DNA from: Tateyamaria sp. ANG-S1
GTDB taxonomy: Bacteria; Pseudomonadota; Alphaproteobacteria; Rhodobacterales; Rhodobacteraceae
Reading direction: 5' to 3'
NCBI RefSeq assembly: GCF_000814025.1
Contig: NZ_JWLL01000001.1
Coordinates: forward strand, 1-64,000
Length of the DNA: 64,000 nt
Shown here: piece by piece, positions 1 through 7,916 of the stretch
Layout of the letters: every line of letters begins with the position of its first letter
Position numbering within the stretch: position 1 is the first letter of the stretch
Translations under genes and position numbers: made by a program
Notes under the pieces: model-generated
What the model was told of the DNA's origin: nothing
The model's input: the letters and a program-made list of their open reading frames with translations, nothing else
Database searches by the model: none

Positions 1-491
1 GGCAGCGATGCAGCTTTGCTTTTCGTCGCCCGCGCCTGGCGCGACGCCGTGCTCGAAGTGTTCCCGCCGATCACCCATCGCAACACGCGGATGCTCAAAC
101 AGCGCAAAAAGCGCGACCGGCCCGGCGATCATCCCCGCTCCGAGGTCACCAGCGTCCACTACGCTGCCGCCACCAAGGGCCGCTACGGTCGCTGGATCGC
201 CCGCATCGAGATCAAGGACGACATCCGGCCCACCGGCGCCGGACCATCACCCGGAGCTTCTCCGAAGCAGACCTCGGCACAGATGCGGCACGCGAAGCTG
301 CCGAGGCAGCGGGGCTGCAGATGGTCCTCGCCGTCGAGCACGGAGACGACCCGCCCTCCGCAGCCCCGCTGCCAAGCGCCTGCACAAAAGGCCGGGAAGG
401 GGTCGCGGGGACGGGTGAGGACCGCGATGACACATCGGTACCGAGGCCGCTGTCGCCCCGACTACGAAAGAAGACCTCTACGCAGACGTAG
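1..491 (+). pseudogene. broken gene with AP2-like segment, cut by the window edge
   Basis: Frame 1 from the left edge reads through RWIARIEIKDD and then degenerates into low-complexity sequence. From about position 240 another frame (codons starting at 240, stop TAG 489-491) continues plausibly with TRSFSEADLGTDAAREAAEA. Joined, the two halves give W..RI....TRSFS....AA..AA, the layout of AP2-type DNA-binding domains (strands, then a helix rich in Ala). I infer one gene with a one-base frame change near 230-240. Its 5' end lies outside the window. It could instead be two unrelated fragments, and the family assignment is by eye only. Confidence 0.35.
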
Positions 492-538
492 CGAGAAAGG
501 GGGGCAACGACCTGCGCGTTGCCCGCCCGTTTCTCGCT
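490..538. repeat. long hairpin, about 20-bp stem
   Basis: AGCGAGAAA (490-498) pairs with TTTCTCGCT (530-538). GGG (499-501) pairs with CCC (526-528), and GGGCAACG (502-509) pairs with CGTTGCCC (517-524). The only interruptions are two unpaired G on the right arm, and the loop is 7 nt. It starts at the stop codon of the broken gene. There is no T-run, so it is not a standard intrinsic terminator. Confidence 0.7.
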
Positions 539-823
539 GCACGGTGTTCGAATGGCCGGTATTCACGCCGCGCTGCAGCGCGGGCGATGAGGAAAGCGCC
601 GAAAGATCCATGCTACGTGCGCGCGCAGCACAAACATGCGATGACCGGGTTGGGCTCAGTCTAGACCTTCGCCGCTCTGTGTCTCGACGTCGGTACGCAG
701 CCTGAAGCGGTCATTGGCTCAATGTCTTCGACATGACCGCATTGCGGACGAAGCTGCCGTCTGGAACGTGGCGCAGGATGTCTGCTATCAATTAAACAAA
801 CTTTATAAGACAGGTGATTTCCG
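539..823. other. intergenic, no gene seen
   Basis: No reading frame here has convincing protein character. An AT-rich stretch at 788-812 (ATTAAACAAACTTTATAAG region) and AGGTGA just before the ATG at 824 probably hold the promoter and ribosome binding site of the next gene. Confidence 0.4.
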
Positions 824-1213
824 ATGGCACTTCCCGAACCACCATTTGACGGTTCCTGTCTTTGCGGCTCCGTCCAGATTCACATAACTGCACCGCCGCT
901 CCTTACTTTGGCTTGTCATTACTGTGACTGCCAGAAATTTACGGCTAGTGCGTTTTCCCTCACAACTATGTTTCCATTTGATGATTTTGCGTGTTCGGGC
1001 GAACTCTTTCAGGGGGGACTCCAGTCAAGCGGAGAGATCAACTGGCTCTTCGACGTTGTCGCCCCGGATCAAAACACGACAGCGCGTGTGCTCGCTAATT
1101 TCCGGCAAGTGGTGCAGGAAGGTGGTTTGCGGCTGCACCCTCTGATTGGGCGCTTGGTCGATGAGGAAACGCTCAAGAAGATAGCCGGCCAATCGAAGGG
1201 CGGTGAAGACTGA
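824..1213 (+). CDS. chimeric ORF: GFA-domain N-terminus with unrelated tail
   Basis: A 129-aa ORF. Residues 1-65 match the start of a glutathione-dependent formaldehyde-activating (GFA/CENP-V) zinc domain: GSCLCGSV (first Cys pair), then CHYCDCQK (second zinc site). The second half of a GFA domain, with its FCxxCG motif, is absent. After about residue 68 comes an unrelated helical tail (ARVLANFRQVVQEGG, then LVDEETLKKIAG). The stop overlaps the next start as TGATG at 1211-1215, so the two genes are probably co-translated. I infer a recombination product and expect no GFA activity. The tail may be the end of a toxin matched to the immunity-like gene that follows. Base composition is AT-richer than most of the window. 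Confidence 0.5.
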   Translation: MALPEPPFDGSCLCGSVQIHITAPPLLTLACHYCDCQKFTASAFSLTTMFPFDDFACSGELFQGGLQSSGEINWLFDVVAPDQNTTARVLANFRQVVQEGGLRLHPLIGRLVDEETLKKIAGQSKGGED

Positions 1214-1914
1214 TGCCGGTTTTTATTGCGGAAGACTACTACGGGCCATTTTGGAGCAAGTTTGAACTAACGACCTGCGACGAAGCAGATGACGAAAGAA
1301 TTGCCGCGGGAAAAAAGTATCTAAAGGATGCTGAAATGCAGTTCATCATGGAAGACGTAGCCCGCGCTGGCGATCGGAAGTTCGAATTTATTACGGTCGA
1401 AATTGAATGGCCAGAGGAATACTTGCCTCGTAAGCTGCAGCTTTCTCAAGGAACTGCGCTTCCGGATTATATCCACTCGTACCGAGGCGGAAGCAATGGG
1501 CATAACCATTCTGCCCTGCTTAGCGAAAAGGCAATGGAAACGATTGATCAGACTAAATCTGGGTCTGATAATTGGAAATTTCATGAAATTAAGATCGAAG
1601 ATCCCGCCGGTAAAGAGGTCGCAAGGTACTTTGCTTGGCTGATTACAACTCGGAGGGACGCCGTTGATGCTTTGTCACCTGGCGTCAAATCCGTTGGTGG
1701 TCCCATCGATGGCAAGCATCTTTTTGAATATTCTGGCGAACGGTCGCCAGAAAATCTTCGTCTAAAGAAAGACGAAGTAAAAGATCTAAATGCCTGGACG
1801 GATTTTCGTTTCTATGGCAACTATGGGATTTTTGTCTCTGATGAGGTTTTCCAAAAAATGACCGAAGCGAGTTTATCCGGCTTTGCCGCGCAATCTACTT
1901 GGTCCGTAGTCTAG
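1213..1914 (+). CDS. Imm11-like immunity protein (DUF1629 type)
   Basis: A 233-aa soluble protein with no signal peptide. The C-terminal third has the arrangement I associate with the Imm11/MXAN_0049 immunity family: DLNAWTDFRFYGN, then GIFVSDEVFQKM, then a final ...LSGFAAQSTW, i.e. an acidic strand, a VS(D/E) helix and a closing aromatic. Such proteins neutralise polymorphic toxins encoded immediately upstream. Here the upstream gene is a GFA chimera overlapping by 1 nt, so the matching toxin seems lost or reduced to a tail. G+C is clearly lower than in the metabolic genes of the window, consistent with transfer. The assignment is by motif layout only. Confidence 0.5.
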   Translation: MPVFIAEDYYGPFWSKFELTTCDEADDERIAAGKKYLKDAEMQFIMEDVARAGDRKFEFITVEIEWPEEYLPRKLQLSQGTALPDYIHSYRGGSNGHNHSALLSEKAMETIDQTKSGSDNWKFHEIKIEDPAGKEVARYFAWLITTRRDAVDALSPGVKSVGGPIDGKHLFEYSGERSPENLRLKKDEVKDLNAWTDFRFYGNYGIFVSDEVFQKMTEASLSGFAAQSTWSVV

Positions 1915-1932
1915 TTTTAAAAAGATTGTTCT

Positions 1933-2031
1933 ATGACTGACTTTTCATTCAACAAGAATACTCCGTCACTTCAACCTATTTTTACGACTGCGCGACCGGG
2001 CTTGCCGACAAGCGGTCCTGATATTGGCTAG
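1933..2031 (+). pseudogene. 32-codon gene stub downstream of the immunity gene
   Basis: Starting 19 nt after the preceding stop, ATG 1933 opens a 32-codon frame, stop TAG 2029-2031. It begins MTDFSFNKNTPSLQP and ends TSGPDIG. The composition looks like the true N-terminus of a longer protein rather than chance, and coding character stops abruptly near 2031. I interpret it as the head of a gene truncated by a junction. The family is not identified. Confidence 0.3.
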
Positions 2032-2758
2032 TTCTTCTCTCCTGAGATTCAGGACGCCAAACTTCGTAAGTTCCTAGGTCAGAAGAACCATACAAGGGGT
2101 CCATTGCGGGAAGGACGAACGTCGGCTTAGTCGAAAGTCCTTAGAATGTCGTTTCGCCCCGTACCGCAATGGACCTCTTGATGACTGATGAAAAAATGGA
2201 ATGGGCATCGATTCCGGCAAAACATAGCTACCGGCAAAGCCCAGATAGTTTGGAAAAACTACACGCTTTGATGGACGAATACACAGCGTCCGGAGGGTTC
2301 TTCTCCACCTTTCGCCCGTTCCGGCGCAACCCTTGACCGATCCATAGCGGGCATCTGCGCGTCCTGCAGCATCCGTCACAAAGGGCTCACTGCCAACCTC
2401 TGCCGCGCTTGGTCCATGTCGAATTGGCCTCCGCTCAAGAGATCCGGTCGGTGCAGCATCGCTGGGATGCTCTTATCTTGTCAGCGTCAGAAGCGCAGGC
2501 TGCGGGCATCGGGCAGCCCACGGCATTCCTCACCGACCGGCGGCTGCGATTGAACTTGCAAAACAGCGGTCTGCGCAGCGCTCCCTTGCTGGGTGAGCTG
2601 CCGCAACACGCCTTGCATCGTCTCAACGATCACCGCGCTCGGATTGAAGCGCTGCGCGACATCGCAGATCACCGCCGGCAAGGGATGTTCAAACGCGCGC
2701 CCGTCACGCTTCTTCACCCACAAGTGTCACGGAAACCCAGCGCCACAGGAGCTGTCTG
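2032..2758. other. gene-poor region with a 17-bp inverted repeat
   Basis: No frame on either strand is convincing; the frames at 2409-2759 (+) and 2487-2723 (-) oppose each other and match no family I know. The one structured item is the inverted repeat at 2093-2109 and 2164-2180. AGGAG at 2747-2751 is the likely ribosome binding site of the next gene. Confidence 0.4.
2093..2180. repeat. inverted repeat, 17-bp arms
   Basis: The left arm 2093-2109 (CAAGGGGTCCATTGCGG) is the reverse complement of 2164-2180 with one mismatch; the arms enclose 54 bp. It resembles a remnant of a small non-autonomous element or a long RNA hairpin. No transposase and no target-site duplication were recognised. Confidence 0.6.
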
Positions 2759-3226
2759 ATGAACACGATCCCGCAAACCTCCTGCGAAAGGATGAACCGA
2801 AACAGCCAAGCGTACCAAGACGCTTTGGAACGTTTGCGCGACGTCTTCGAGCATGCGCGCATTTTGCAACACAGGCTGCAGGGTCTGCCGGGGGACGTCC
2901 AACAGCACCACAAGGATATGCTCAACAGCTTCAAAGCTGCCGCAGACCTCCGCGAAGAGCCTGCCGACGACTTCAAGTCGTTGCTCGCAGGCCTATGTAC
3001 TGCGCTTCAAGGCCAAGAGGCGCGACGCGAAGTGCCTCCTGAGCTGGTCCAAGTTGACATCGATGACTTTGGCGCGCCCATCTACGACTATGTGGCCGAG
3101 CCCGCCATGTATTGTCCGTTCGAAGCCGCACGCGAAGCGCTCCGCGATGTGCAGCACCATCTTGATCGCTGGCTGGGCCATGCTGCGGCCTGGGAACGGA
3201 TCGATGATCTGGTCGCAAAGTTCTAA
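2759..3226 (+). CDS. hypothetical protein, 155 aa
   Basis: Soluble, largely helical protein: early residues are ERLRDVFEHARILQHRLQG, later EAAREALRDVQHHLDRWLG. There are no membrane segments or signal peptide and no family I recognise. The start at 2759 is supported by AGGAG at 2747-2751 with 7-nt spacing. It is followed 69 nt later by another unknown gene of similar size in the same orientation, so the two may form an accessory pair. Confidence 0.55.
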   Translation: MNTIPQTSCERMNRNSQAYQDALERLRDVFEHARILQHRLQGLPGDVQQHHKDMLNSFKAAADLREEPADDFKSLLAGLCTALQGQEARREVPPELVQVDIDDFGAPIYDYVAEPAMYCPFEAAREALRDVQHHLDRWLGHAAAWERIDDLVAKF

Positions 3227-3295
3227 GCCAAATCTTCTCAGCAAGGGACGTTACACCGCTCCTTGCACCTCCCCCCCTCCGGAAAAGGTGCAAAA

Positions 3296-3730
3296 ATGAA
3301 AACGCGCCCAGCCCCCAATGTGTCCTACGAAGACCTCAACCGCCTCATCGATGCCTCGCCAGACATGGCCCAAAAGGTCGAAGTCACACAGACGCTCCTC
3401 TACGAAACCGTTGCCCATATCTGCGACATCGCGGACGATGAATTGGACATCATCGAAAGCGAGTTCTTCGATGCAATCCTCCCCTTCGTCGCCGAAAAAG
3501 GATGGGTGTCTTACCATGAGGTCCAGAAACCTTCGATGACCTTCCTTGCGATCCTGGTTGGTCGCGACAGTATCCTATCGCCCGGCCCCGATGGGGTGGA
3601 CGTACAGGTCAAGCTCGCCGACACGTTCCGCGTTTGCAGAAAACTCGCACTCGACATCGATCAAATGGTCGAAGAAGCTATCAAAGACGGGCGAGCCAAA
3701 CATCAAAACGACACAAACAACGAGGCCTAA
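3296..3730 (+). CDS. hypothetical acidic protein, 144 aa
   Basis: Soluble, acidic and helical (DIADDELDIIESEFFDAI, then KLALDIDQMVEEAIKDG). An in-frame ATG at 3263 exists, but ATG 3296 has AAAAGG 7 nt upstream and begins MKTRPAPNVSYEDLN, a more natural N-terminus. It lies downstream of the other unknown gene and convergent with the secreted protein at 3763. No family is recognised. Confidence 0.6.
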   Translation: MKTRPAPNVSYEDLNRLIDASPDMAQKVEVTQTLLYETVAHICDIADDELDIIESEFFDAILPFVAEKGWVSYHEVQKPSMTFLAILVGRDSILSPGPDGVDVQVKLADTFRVCRKLALDIDQMVEEAIKDGRAKHQNDTNNEA

Positions 3731-3762
3731 ACCTCCGAAGTATTTTTGGCCAGAAGAAAGGG

Positions 3763-4119
3763 TTAGTCACTCGGGAGGGTGACGATGATTGTGTCTTCGT
3801 TCCATCCAGCGGGCAGGTCGCGGGCCTGAACTTGCACTTGTGTGGTGCCTGCCGGGATGGTCACGCCGCTCAGCGAGCGGGTGAAAGGCTGTTCGTCCAC
3901 GTGCGGGTGGTGCAGCACGCGCATGCCGAGTTCATTGCCGTCCATGTCCAGCACCCGCCAGCCGTCGGCATAGTGGTCCCAGCCGGTGTCGGGGTGGCTG
4001 ATGGTGACGGAGAAGCGGTAGGTGTCCGCGCCTGTCTTGGCGATGTCGACATTTTCGATCACCGGCTCTTCGGCGAGCGCAGGGGTGGCGAGCAGCAGGA
4101 GGGGGATGAGGTGTTTCAT
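3763..4119 (-). CDS. small secreted protein, conserved-looking, unknown function
   Basis: 118 aa with a clear Sec signal peptide: MKHLIPLLLLATPALA followed by EEP, cleavage expected after ALA. The mature part of about 100 residues has a beta-rich look (RFSVTISHPDTGWDHYADGW, then VQVQARDLPAG), suggesting one immunoglobulin-like or CopC-like sandwich in the periplasm. It is encoded just downstream of the DUF599 gene on the same strand, separated by 36 nt, so the two may be co-transcribed. Function is unknown. Confidence 0.65.
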   Translation of the reverse strand: MKHLIPLLLLATPALAEEPVIENVDIAKTGADTYRFSVTISHPDTGWDHYADGWRVLDMDGNELGMRVLHHPHVDEQPFTRSLSGVTIPAGTTQVQVQARDLPAGWNEDTIIVTLPSD

Positions 4120-4155
4120 GTGAGTACGTTACGGTCCGTTTAGGGTGGTGTCATG

Positions 4156-4854
4156 TCACGTGTCTGTGCCCAGCAGGATCGTGCGCGAGTTTGAGGCAAA
4201 CTCGCGCCGCCAGATCACTGCCAGTGTGAACAGTGTTGCCGCGATCAATGTGATCGGGCCAGCCAGCCATGCGATGCAGGCGAGGGCGAAGTAGACGGAT
4301 CTGAGCCCGCGGTTGAACGAGCGTGCGGCGGTGATGTTGATCTCTGCCGCTTGGGCGGCGCGTGGGCTGCACGTGGGGTCCGTGACGTCGTTGGGGACGG
4401 CGGCCATGACGACCGCAGCGTAACCAAAGAGCCGATTGGCCCAGACGAATTTTAGGAAGGCGTTGGTCAGGAACAGCACCACGGTCAGCATCTTGATCTC
4501 CCACACGAAGGCGGGCGTATCCGTCAGGATCAGGTCGTTTGCAATGCCTGTCAGCCGCTCGGCATTGCCGATCAGGGCCAGCGTGCCCCCGATGGCGATG
4601 ACCGAGGTCGAGGCGAAGAACGCCGTGCCCTGCCGCAGGCTCGCCACGATCTGGGCGTCGAAAATGCGCGGCTCGCGCGTGATCATCTGTTGCATCCATT
4701 CGCGCCGAAACCCGGCCATGATCTGCGAGGTCGAGGGATGCTTGGCCCGCGGGTGTTCGATGCGCCAGCCGATGACCTGCCAGCCCAGCACCAGAAGGCC
4801 AAGCGCTGCAAAGTCGAGCGGAGTGAAAAGGGCGATGCGGTCAAGCCAGGTCAT
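4156..4854 (-). CDS. DUF599 family membrane protein
   Basis: 232 aa. ATG 4854 (MTWLDRIALFTPLD) is preferred over the upstream in-frame ATG at 4908 because the additional residues are uncharacteristic. Four hydrophobic segments are visible: near residues 8-24 (LDFAALGLLVLGWQVIGW), around 75-95, around 125-145, and a C-terminal one (LACIAWLAGPITLIAATLF). RREWMQQM between the first two is typical of the DUF599 family of inner-membrane proteins of unknown role. The gene is divergent from glcD. Confidence 0.75.
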   Translation of the reverse strand: MTWLDRIALFTPLDFAALGLLVLGWQVIGWRIEHPRAKHPSTSQIMAGFRREWMQQMITREPRIFDAQIVASLRQGTAFFASTSVIAIGGTLALIGNAERLTGIANDLILTDTPAFVWEIKMLTVVLFLTNAFLKFVWANRLFGYAAVVMAAVPNDVTDPTCSPRAAQAAEINITAARSFNRGLRSVYFALACIAWLAGPITLIAATLFTLAVIWRREFASNSRTILLGTDT

Positions 4855-4938
4855 GGCTGCGGTCTTACACCGCAGGAATTCAGATTGCATCCCGGCCAAA
4901 TTGGTCATATTATTTTACCAATCGACGGAGGACGCCTC

Positions 4939-6387
4939 ATGGAAATGCCCATTCCCGATTCTGATGTACTGGCGCGCAAGGCCCGTGTGGTCGAGCGGTT
5001 GCGCAGTGTGTTACCCGCCGATGCGGTGATCGACGACCCGATGGAAACGCGGGCCTATGAGTGTGATGCGCTTACGGCCTATCGCTGCCCGCCCATGGTG
5101 GCGGTGCTGCCTGCCACGACGGCGGAAGTGTCGGATGTGCTGCGCATTTGCCATGAAGAGGGCGTGCCGGTTGTCCCACGCGGCTCGGGCACCTCGCTTG
5201 CGGGCGGTGCGCTGCCCACCGCAGATTGCGTGATCCTGGGCGTCGCGCGCATGAATGACGTGATCGAGACGGACTACGACAACCGCTTTATCCGGGTGCA
5301 AACAGGGCGGACCAACCTGAGTGTGACCGGTGCGGTGGAAACGGACGGCTTTTTCTACGCCCCCGATCCGTCGAGCCAGTTGGCCTGTGCCATTGCAGGC
5401 AACATCGCGATGAACTCGGGCGGGGCGCATTGCCTGAAATATGGCGTCACGACCAACAACCTGCTGGGCGTGACCATGGTGCAGATGGACGGGACCGTGG
5501 TCGAAATCGGGGGGGCGCATCTGGATTCCGGGGGGCTCGATCTGCTCGGTGTCATTTGCGGGTCAGAAGGGCAGTTGGGTGTTGTGACCGAAGCCACCTT
5601 GCGCATCCTGCACAAGCCCGAGGGCGCGCGGCCCGTGCTGATGGGTTTTGACAGCGCCGAAGTGGCGGGGGCCTGCGTCGCCGACATCATCAAGGCGGGC
5701 GTGCTGCCCGTGGCCATCGAGTTCATGGACAAGATGCTGATCGAGGTCTGCGAGGATTTCGCCAAGGCGGATTATCCGAAATGCGGCGCGCTGTTGATTG
5801 TTGAGGTTGAAGGCTCTGACGCCGAGATCGACGCGCAGCTTGCGCTGATCACCGACATTGCCAAGCGGCACAACCCGGTCGCCCTGCGCGAAAGTGCGTC
5901 GGCCGACGAAAGCGCGCGCATCTGGGCCGGGCGAAAGGCCGCGTTCTCGGCCATTGGGCGGATCAGTGACTACATGTGCCTGGATGGGACAATCCCCGTG
6001 TCGGAACTGCCTTACGTCCTGCGCCGCATCGGTGAGATGTCGGAGAAATATGGCCTGCCTGTGGGCAACGTGTTCCATGCAGGCGACGGCAATATGCACC
6101 CGCTGATTTGCTATGACGCCAACAAGCCGGGCGATTTGGAACTGTGCGAGGAGTTCGGAGCCGAAGTGCTGAAGCTGTGCGTCGAGGTCGGCGGCTGCCT
6201 GACCGGTGAACATGGTGTGGGCATCGAAAAGCGTGATCTGATGACCCACCAATACGCGCCCGCCGATCTGGAAGCGCAGATGGCCGTGAAGGACGTGTTT
6301 GATGCTAAGTGGCTGTTAAACCCTGCCAAGGTATTCCCCTTGGCGGTGTCTGAGCCGCGGCGTGGTGCGGCATTGGCAGCGGAGTAA
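4939..6387 (+). CDS. glcD: glycolate oxidase subunit GlcD
   Basis: 482-aa FAD-linked subunit of glycolate dehydrogenase, oxidising glycolate to glyoxylate. An FAD-binding PCMH domain near the N-terminus is shown by VPVVPRGSGTSLAGGALP (about residues 75-92) and GNIAMNSGGAHCLKYGVT (about 155-172). The C-terminal FAD-oxidase domain carries NVFHAGDGNMHP (about 376) and GEHGVGIEKR (about 422). ACGGAGG at 4925 sits 7 nt before ATG 4939. The frame continues upstream without a stop, but that extension lies in the divergent promoter region. It is the first gene of glcD-glcE-membrane protein-glcF. Confidence 0.93.
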   Translation: MEMPIPDSDVLARKARVVERLRSVLPADAVIDDPMETRAYECDALTAYRCPPMVAVLPATTAEVSDVLRICHEEGVPVVPRGSGTSLAGGALPTADCVILGVARMNDVIETDYDNRFIRVQTGRTNLSVTGAVETDGFFYAPDPSSQLACAIAGNIAMNSGGAHCLKYGVTTNNLLGVTMVQMDGTVVEIGGAHLDSGGLDLLGVICGSEGQLGVVTEATLRILHKPEGARPVLMGFDSAEVAGACVADIIKAGVLPVAIEFMDKMLIEVCEDFAKADYPKCGALLIVEVEGSDAEIDAQLALITDIAKRHNPVALRESASADESARIWAGRKAAFSAIGRISDYMCLDGTIPVSELPYVLRRIGEMSEKYGLPVGNVFHAGDGNMHPLICYDANKPGDLELCEEFGAEVLKLCVEVGGCLTGEHGVGIEKRDLMTHQYAPADLEAQMAVKDVFDAKWLLNPAKVFPLAVSEPRRGAALAAE

Positions 6388-6410
6388 GGGGGCCAGCCCC
6401 CTCGGCCTTG

Positions 6411-6446
6411 CGGCCTCACCCCCGGAGTTTATTGGGCAAGATGAAG
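6411..6446 (+). repeat. 36-bp repeated element, copy A (divergent)
   Basis: Ends in GGAGTTTATTGGGCAAG followed by ATGAAG. 27 of 36 positions match copy D (34926-34961); differences lie mostly in the 5' GC-rich half. It lies between glcD and glcE and includes the ATG used here as the glcE start. Confidence 0.6.
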
Positions 6447-7562
6447 ATGAGCATGTTGACGTCAGAAGATGCAGTTGCGCAGGCGATGGCAGAGGCCAAG
6501 GGCCCCTTGGTTATTCGCGGCGGTGGCACCCGCACGGTGGGTCGCCCTGTGGTGGGTGAGGTTCTGGATGTATCGGGTCTGTCCGGGGTGACGCTGTATG
6601 AACCCGGCGCGCTGACTCTGGTCGCGCAGGCGGGCACGCCGGTGGCCGAGATTGAGTCGGCGTTGGCGGCGGAGAACCAGCGGCTTGCTTTTGAGCCCTA
6701 TGATTTGACCGGCGTGTTGGGCACTTCGGGTGCCTCGACCATTGGTGGGGTGATTGCCACCAACGCAAGCGGGCCGCGCCGTATCATGGCGGGTGCGGCA
6801 CGCGATTTTGCGCTGGGCGTCCGTTTTGTCGATGGCACCGGGCAGGTGATCAAGAACGGTGGGCGCGTGATGAAGAACGTCACGGGCTACGATCTGGTCA
6901 AGCTCATGAGCGGGTCGTGGGGCACTTTGGGCGTGCTGACCGAGGTGAGCCTGAAGGTGCTGCCCTCGGTCGAGGCCGAGACGACGCTTGTGATTGACGG
7001 GCTGGCTGCGGACCAGGCGGTGCTGGCGATGAGCCGGGCGCTGGGCTCGCCTTTTGAGGTGTCGGGTGCGGCCTGGGTCGCGGGTCAGGTCTGGCTGCGG
7101 CTTGAAGGGTTCGAGGGCTCTGTGGCCTATCGCGCGTCACAGTTGAAAACCTTGCTGGCCGCGTTTGGCGACATCGCTGAGATGCAGGTCGACTGGCGCA
7201 CCGTACGAGATGCAATGCCGTTGCATGGGGCGGATGCGGTCTGGCGCATCTCGGTTAAGCCCAGCGATGGGCCAGCGGTGATTGCAGCCTTGCCCAAGGG
7301 GACCGACACGCTGATGGACTGGGGCGGCGGTTTGGTCTGGGCCGGGCATTCCGGTGGCGACATTGCAGCGACGCACTCTGCGGTTCAGGCGGCAGTGGCC
7401 GCGATGGGCGGCCATGCAACGCTGATCAAGGGGCCGGACGCGGTGCGCTCAGCAGTGCCGGTGTTCCAACCCGAAGCGCCCGGCGTGGCCGCACTCACCG
7501 CATCCTTGCGCCACAGGTTCGATCCCAACGGCATCCTGAACCCCGGGCTGATGGCCGCCTGA
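6441..7562 (+). CDS. glcE: glycolate oxidase FAD-binding subunit GlcE
   Basis: 373 aa, a shorter relative of GlcD with only the PCMH FAD-binding half well conserved: LVIRGGGTRTVGRP near the start, GVLGTSGASTIGGVIATNAS around residue 100, and KNVTGYDLVKLMSGSWGTLG around 150. The start is uncertain: ATG 6441 lies inside repeated element copy A, and ATGs at 6447 and 6453 follow in frame; none has a strong ribosome binding site except GGAG at 6424. The stop overlaps the next ATG by 1 nt. It acts with GlcD and GlcF as a membrane-associated glycolate dehydrogenase. Confidence 0.9.
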   Translation: MKMSMLTSEDAVAQAMAEAKGPLVIRGGGTRTVGRPVVGEVLDVSGLSGVTLYEPGALTLVAQAGTPVAEIESALAAENQRLAFEPYDLTGVLGTSGASTIGGVIATNASGPRRIMAGAARDFALGVRFVDGTGQVIKNGGRVMKNVTGYDLVKLMSGSWGTLGVLTEVSLKVLPSVEAETTLVIDGLAADQAVLAMSRALGSPFEVSGAAWVAGQVWLRLEGFEGSVAYRASQLKTLLAAFGDIAEMQVDWRTVRDAMPLHGADAVWRISVKPSDGPAVIAALPKGTDTLMDWGGGLVWAGHSGGDIAATHSAVQAAVAAMGGHATLIKGPDAVRSAVPVFQPEAPGVAALTASLRHRFDPNGILNPGLMAA

Positions 7563-7915
7563 TGGTTGTTGTCCTCTTTATCATGGCCTTTGTGATCGGG
7601 CCCGGCCTTTTCTTCCTGCTGGACCGGGCGGCCGGGCGGCACTGGCCGCTCGCCTTTGTCGCGTCGCTCTTTGTGCTGGCCAGTTTCCTGCTGCGCAGCG
7701 ACGCCTACCTGACCTTCCCCGTTGACGCGACGCGCGTGTTTCTGAGCATCACTTTCATCTGGCTGGGCTGGGTGGTGGTGATGGTTCTGGCCGCCCGCGC
7801 CCTGCGCGAAGCATTTCCGACACCGCGCGGGCACCGCCTTGTGCGGGCCGCGGGTGCGATGGGCACAACCGTTCCGTGGTTCGGCTTTGCCGCAGCCCAA
7901 ATGATGGCGAGATAA
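7562..7915 (+). CDS. small inner-membrane protein inserted in the glc operon
   Basis: 117 aa, mostly hydrophobic. Apparent membrane segments: about residues 1-20 (MVVVLFIMAFVIGPGLFFLL), 28-45, 56-80 (with SITFIWLGWVVVMVLAARAL), and a weak one at the C-terminus. TGATG overlap with glcE and a 1-nt gap to glcF show co-translation with the glycolate dehydrogenase. No family is recognised. It could anchor the complex or help pass electrons to quinone, but that is inferred from position only. Confidence 0.8.
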   Translation: MVVVLFIMAFVIGPGLFFLLDRAAGRHWPLAFVASLFVLASFLLRSDAYLTFPVDATRVFLSITFIWLGWVVVMVLAARALREAFPTPRGHRLVRAAGAMGTTVPWFGFAAAQMMAR

Positions 7916-7916
7916 G

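Noticed and set aside
490-538. integron attC-like site
   Set aside because: The bulged hairpin recalls attC, but the conserved RYYYAAC/GTTRRRY core ends are missing and no integrase gene is seen.
2409-2759. possible 116-aa gene on the plus strand and an opposing minus-strand frame
   Set aside because: Both have atypical composition, no ribosome binding site and no recognisable motif.
4690-4938. N-terminal extension of GlcD
   Set aside because: The frame stays open upstream, but it runs through the divergent gene and promoter and lacks GlcD character; ATG 4939 has a strong ribosome binding site.
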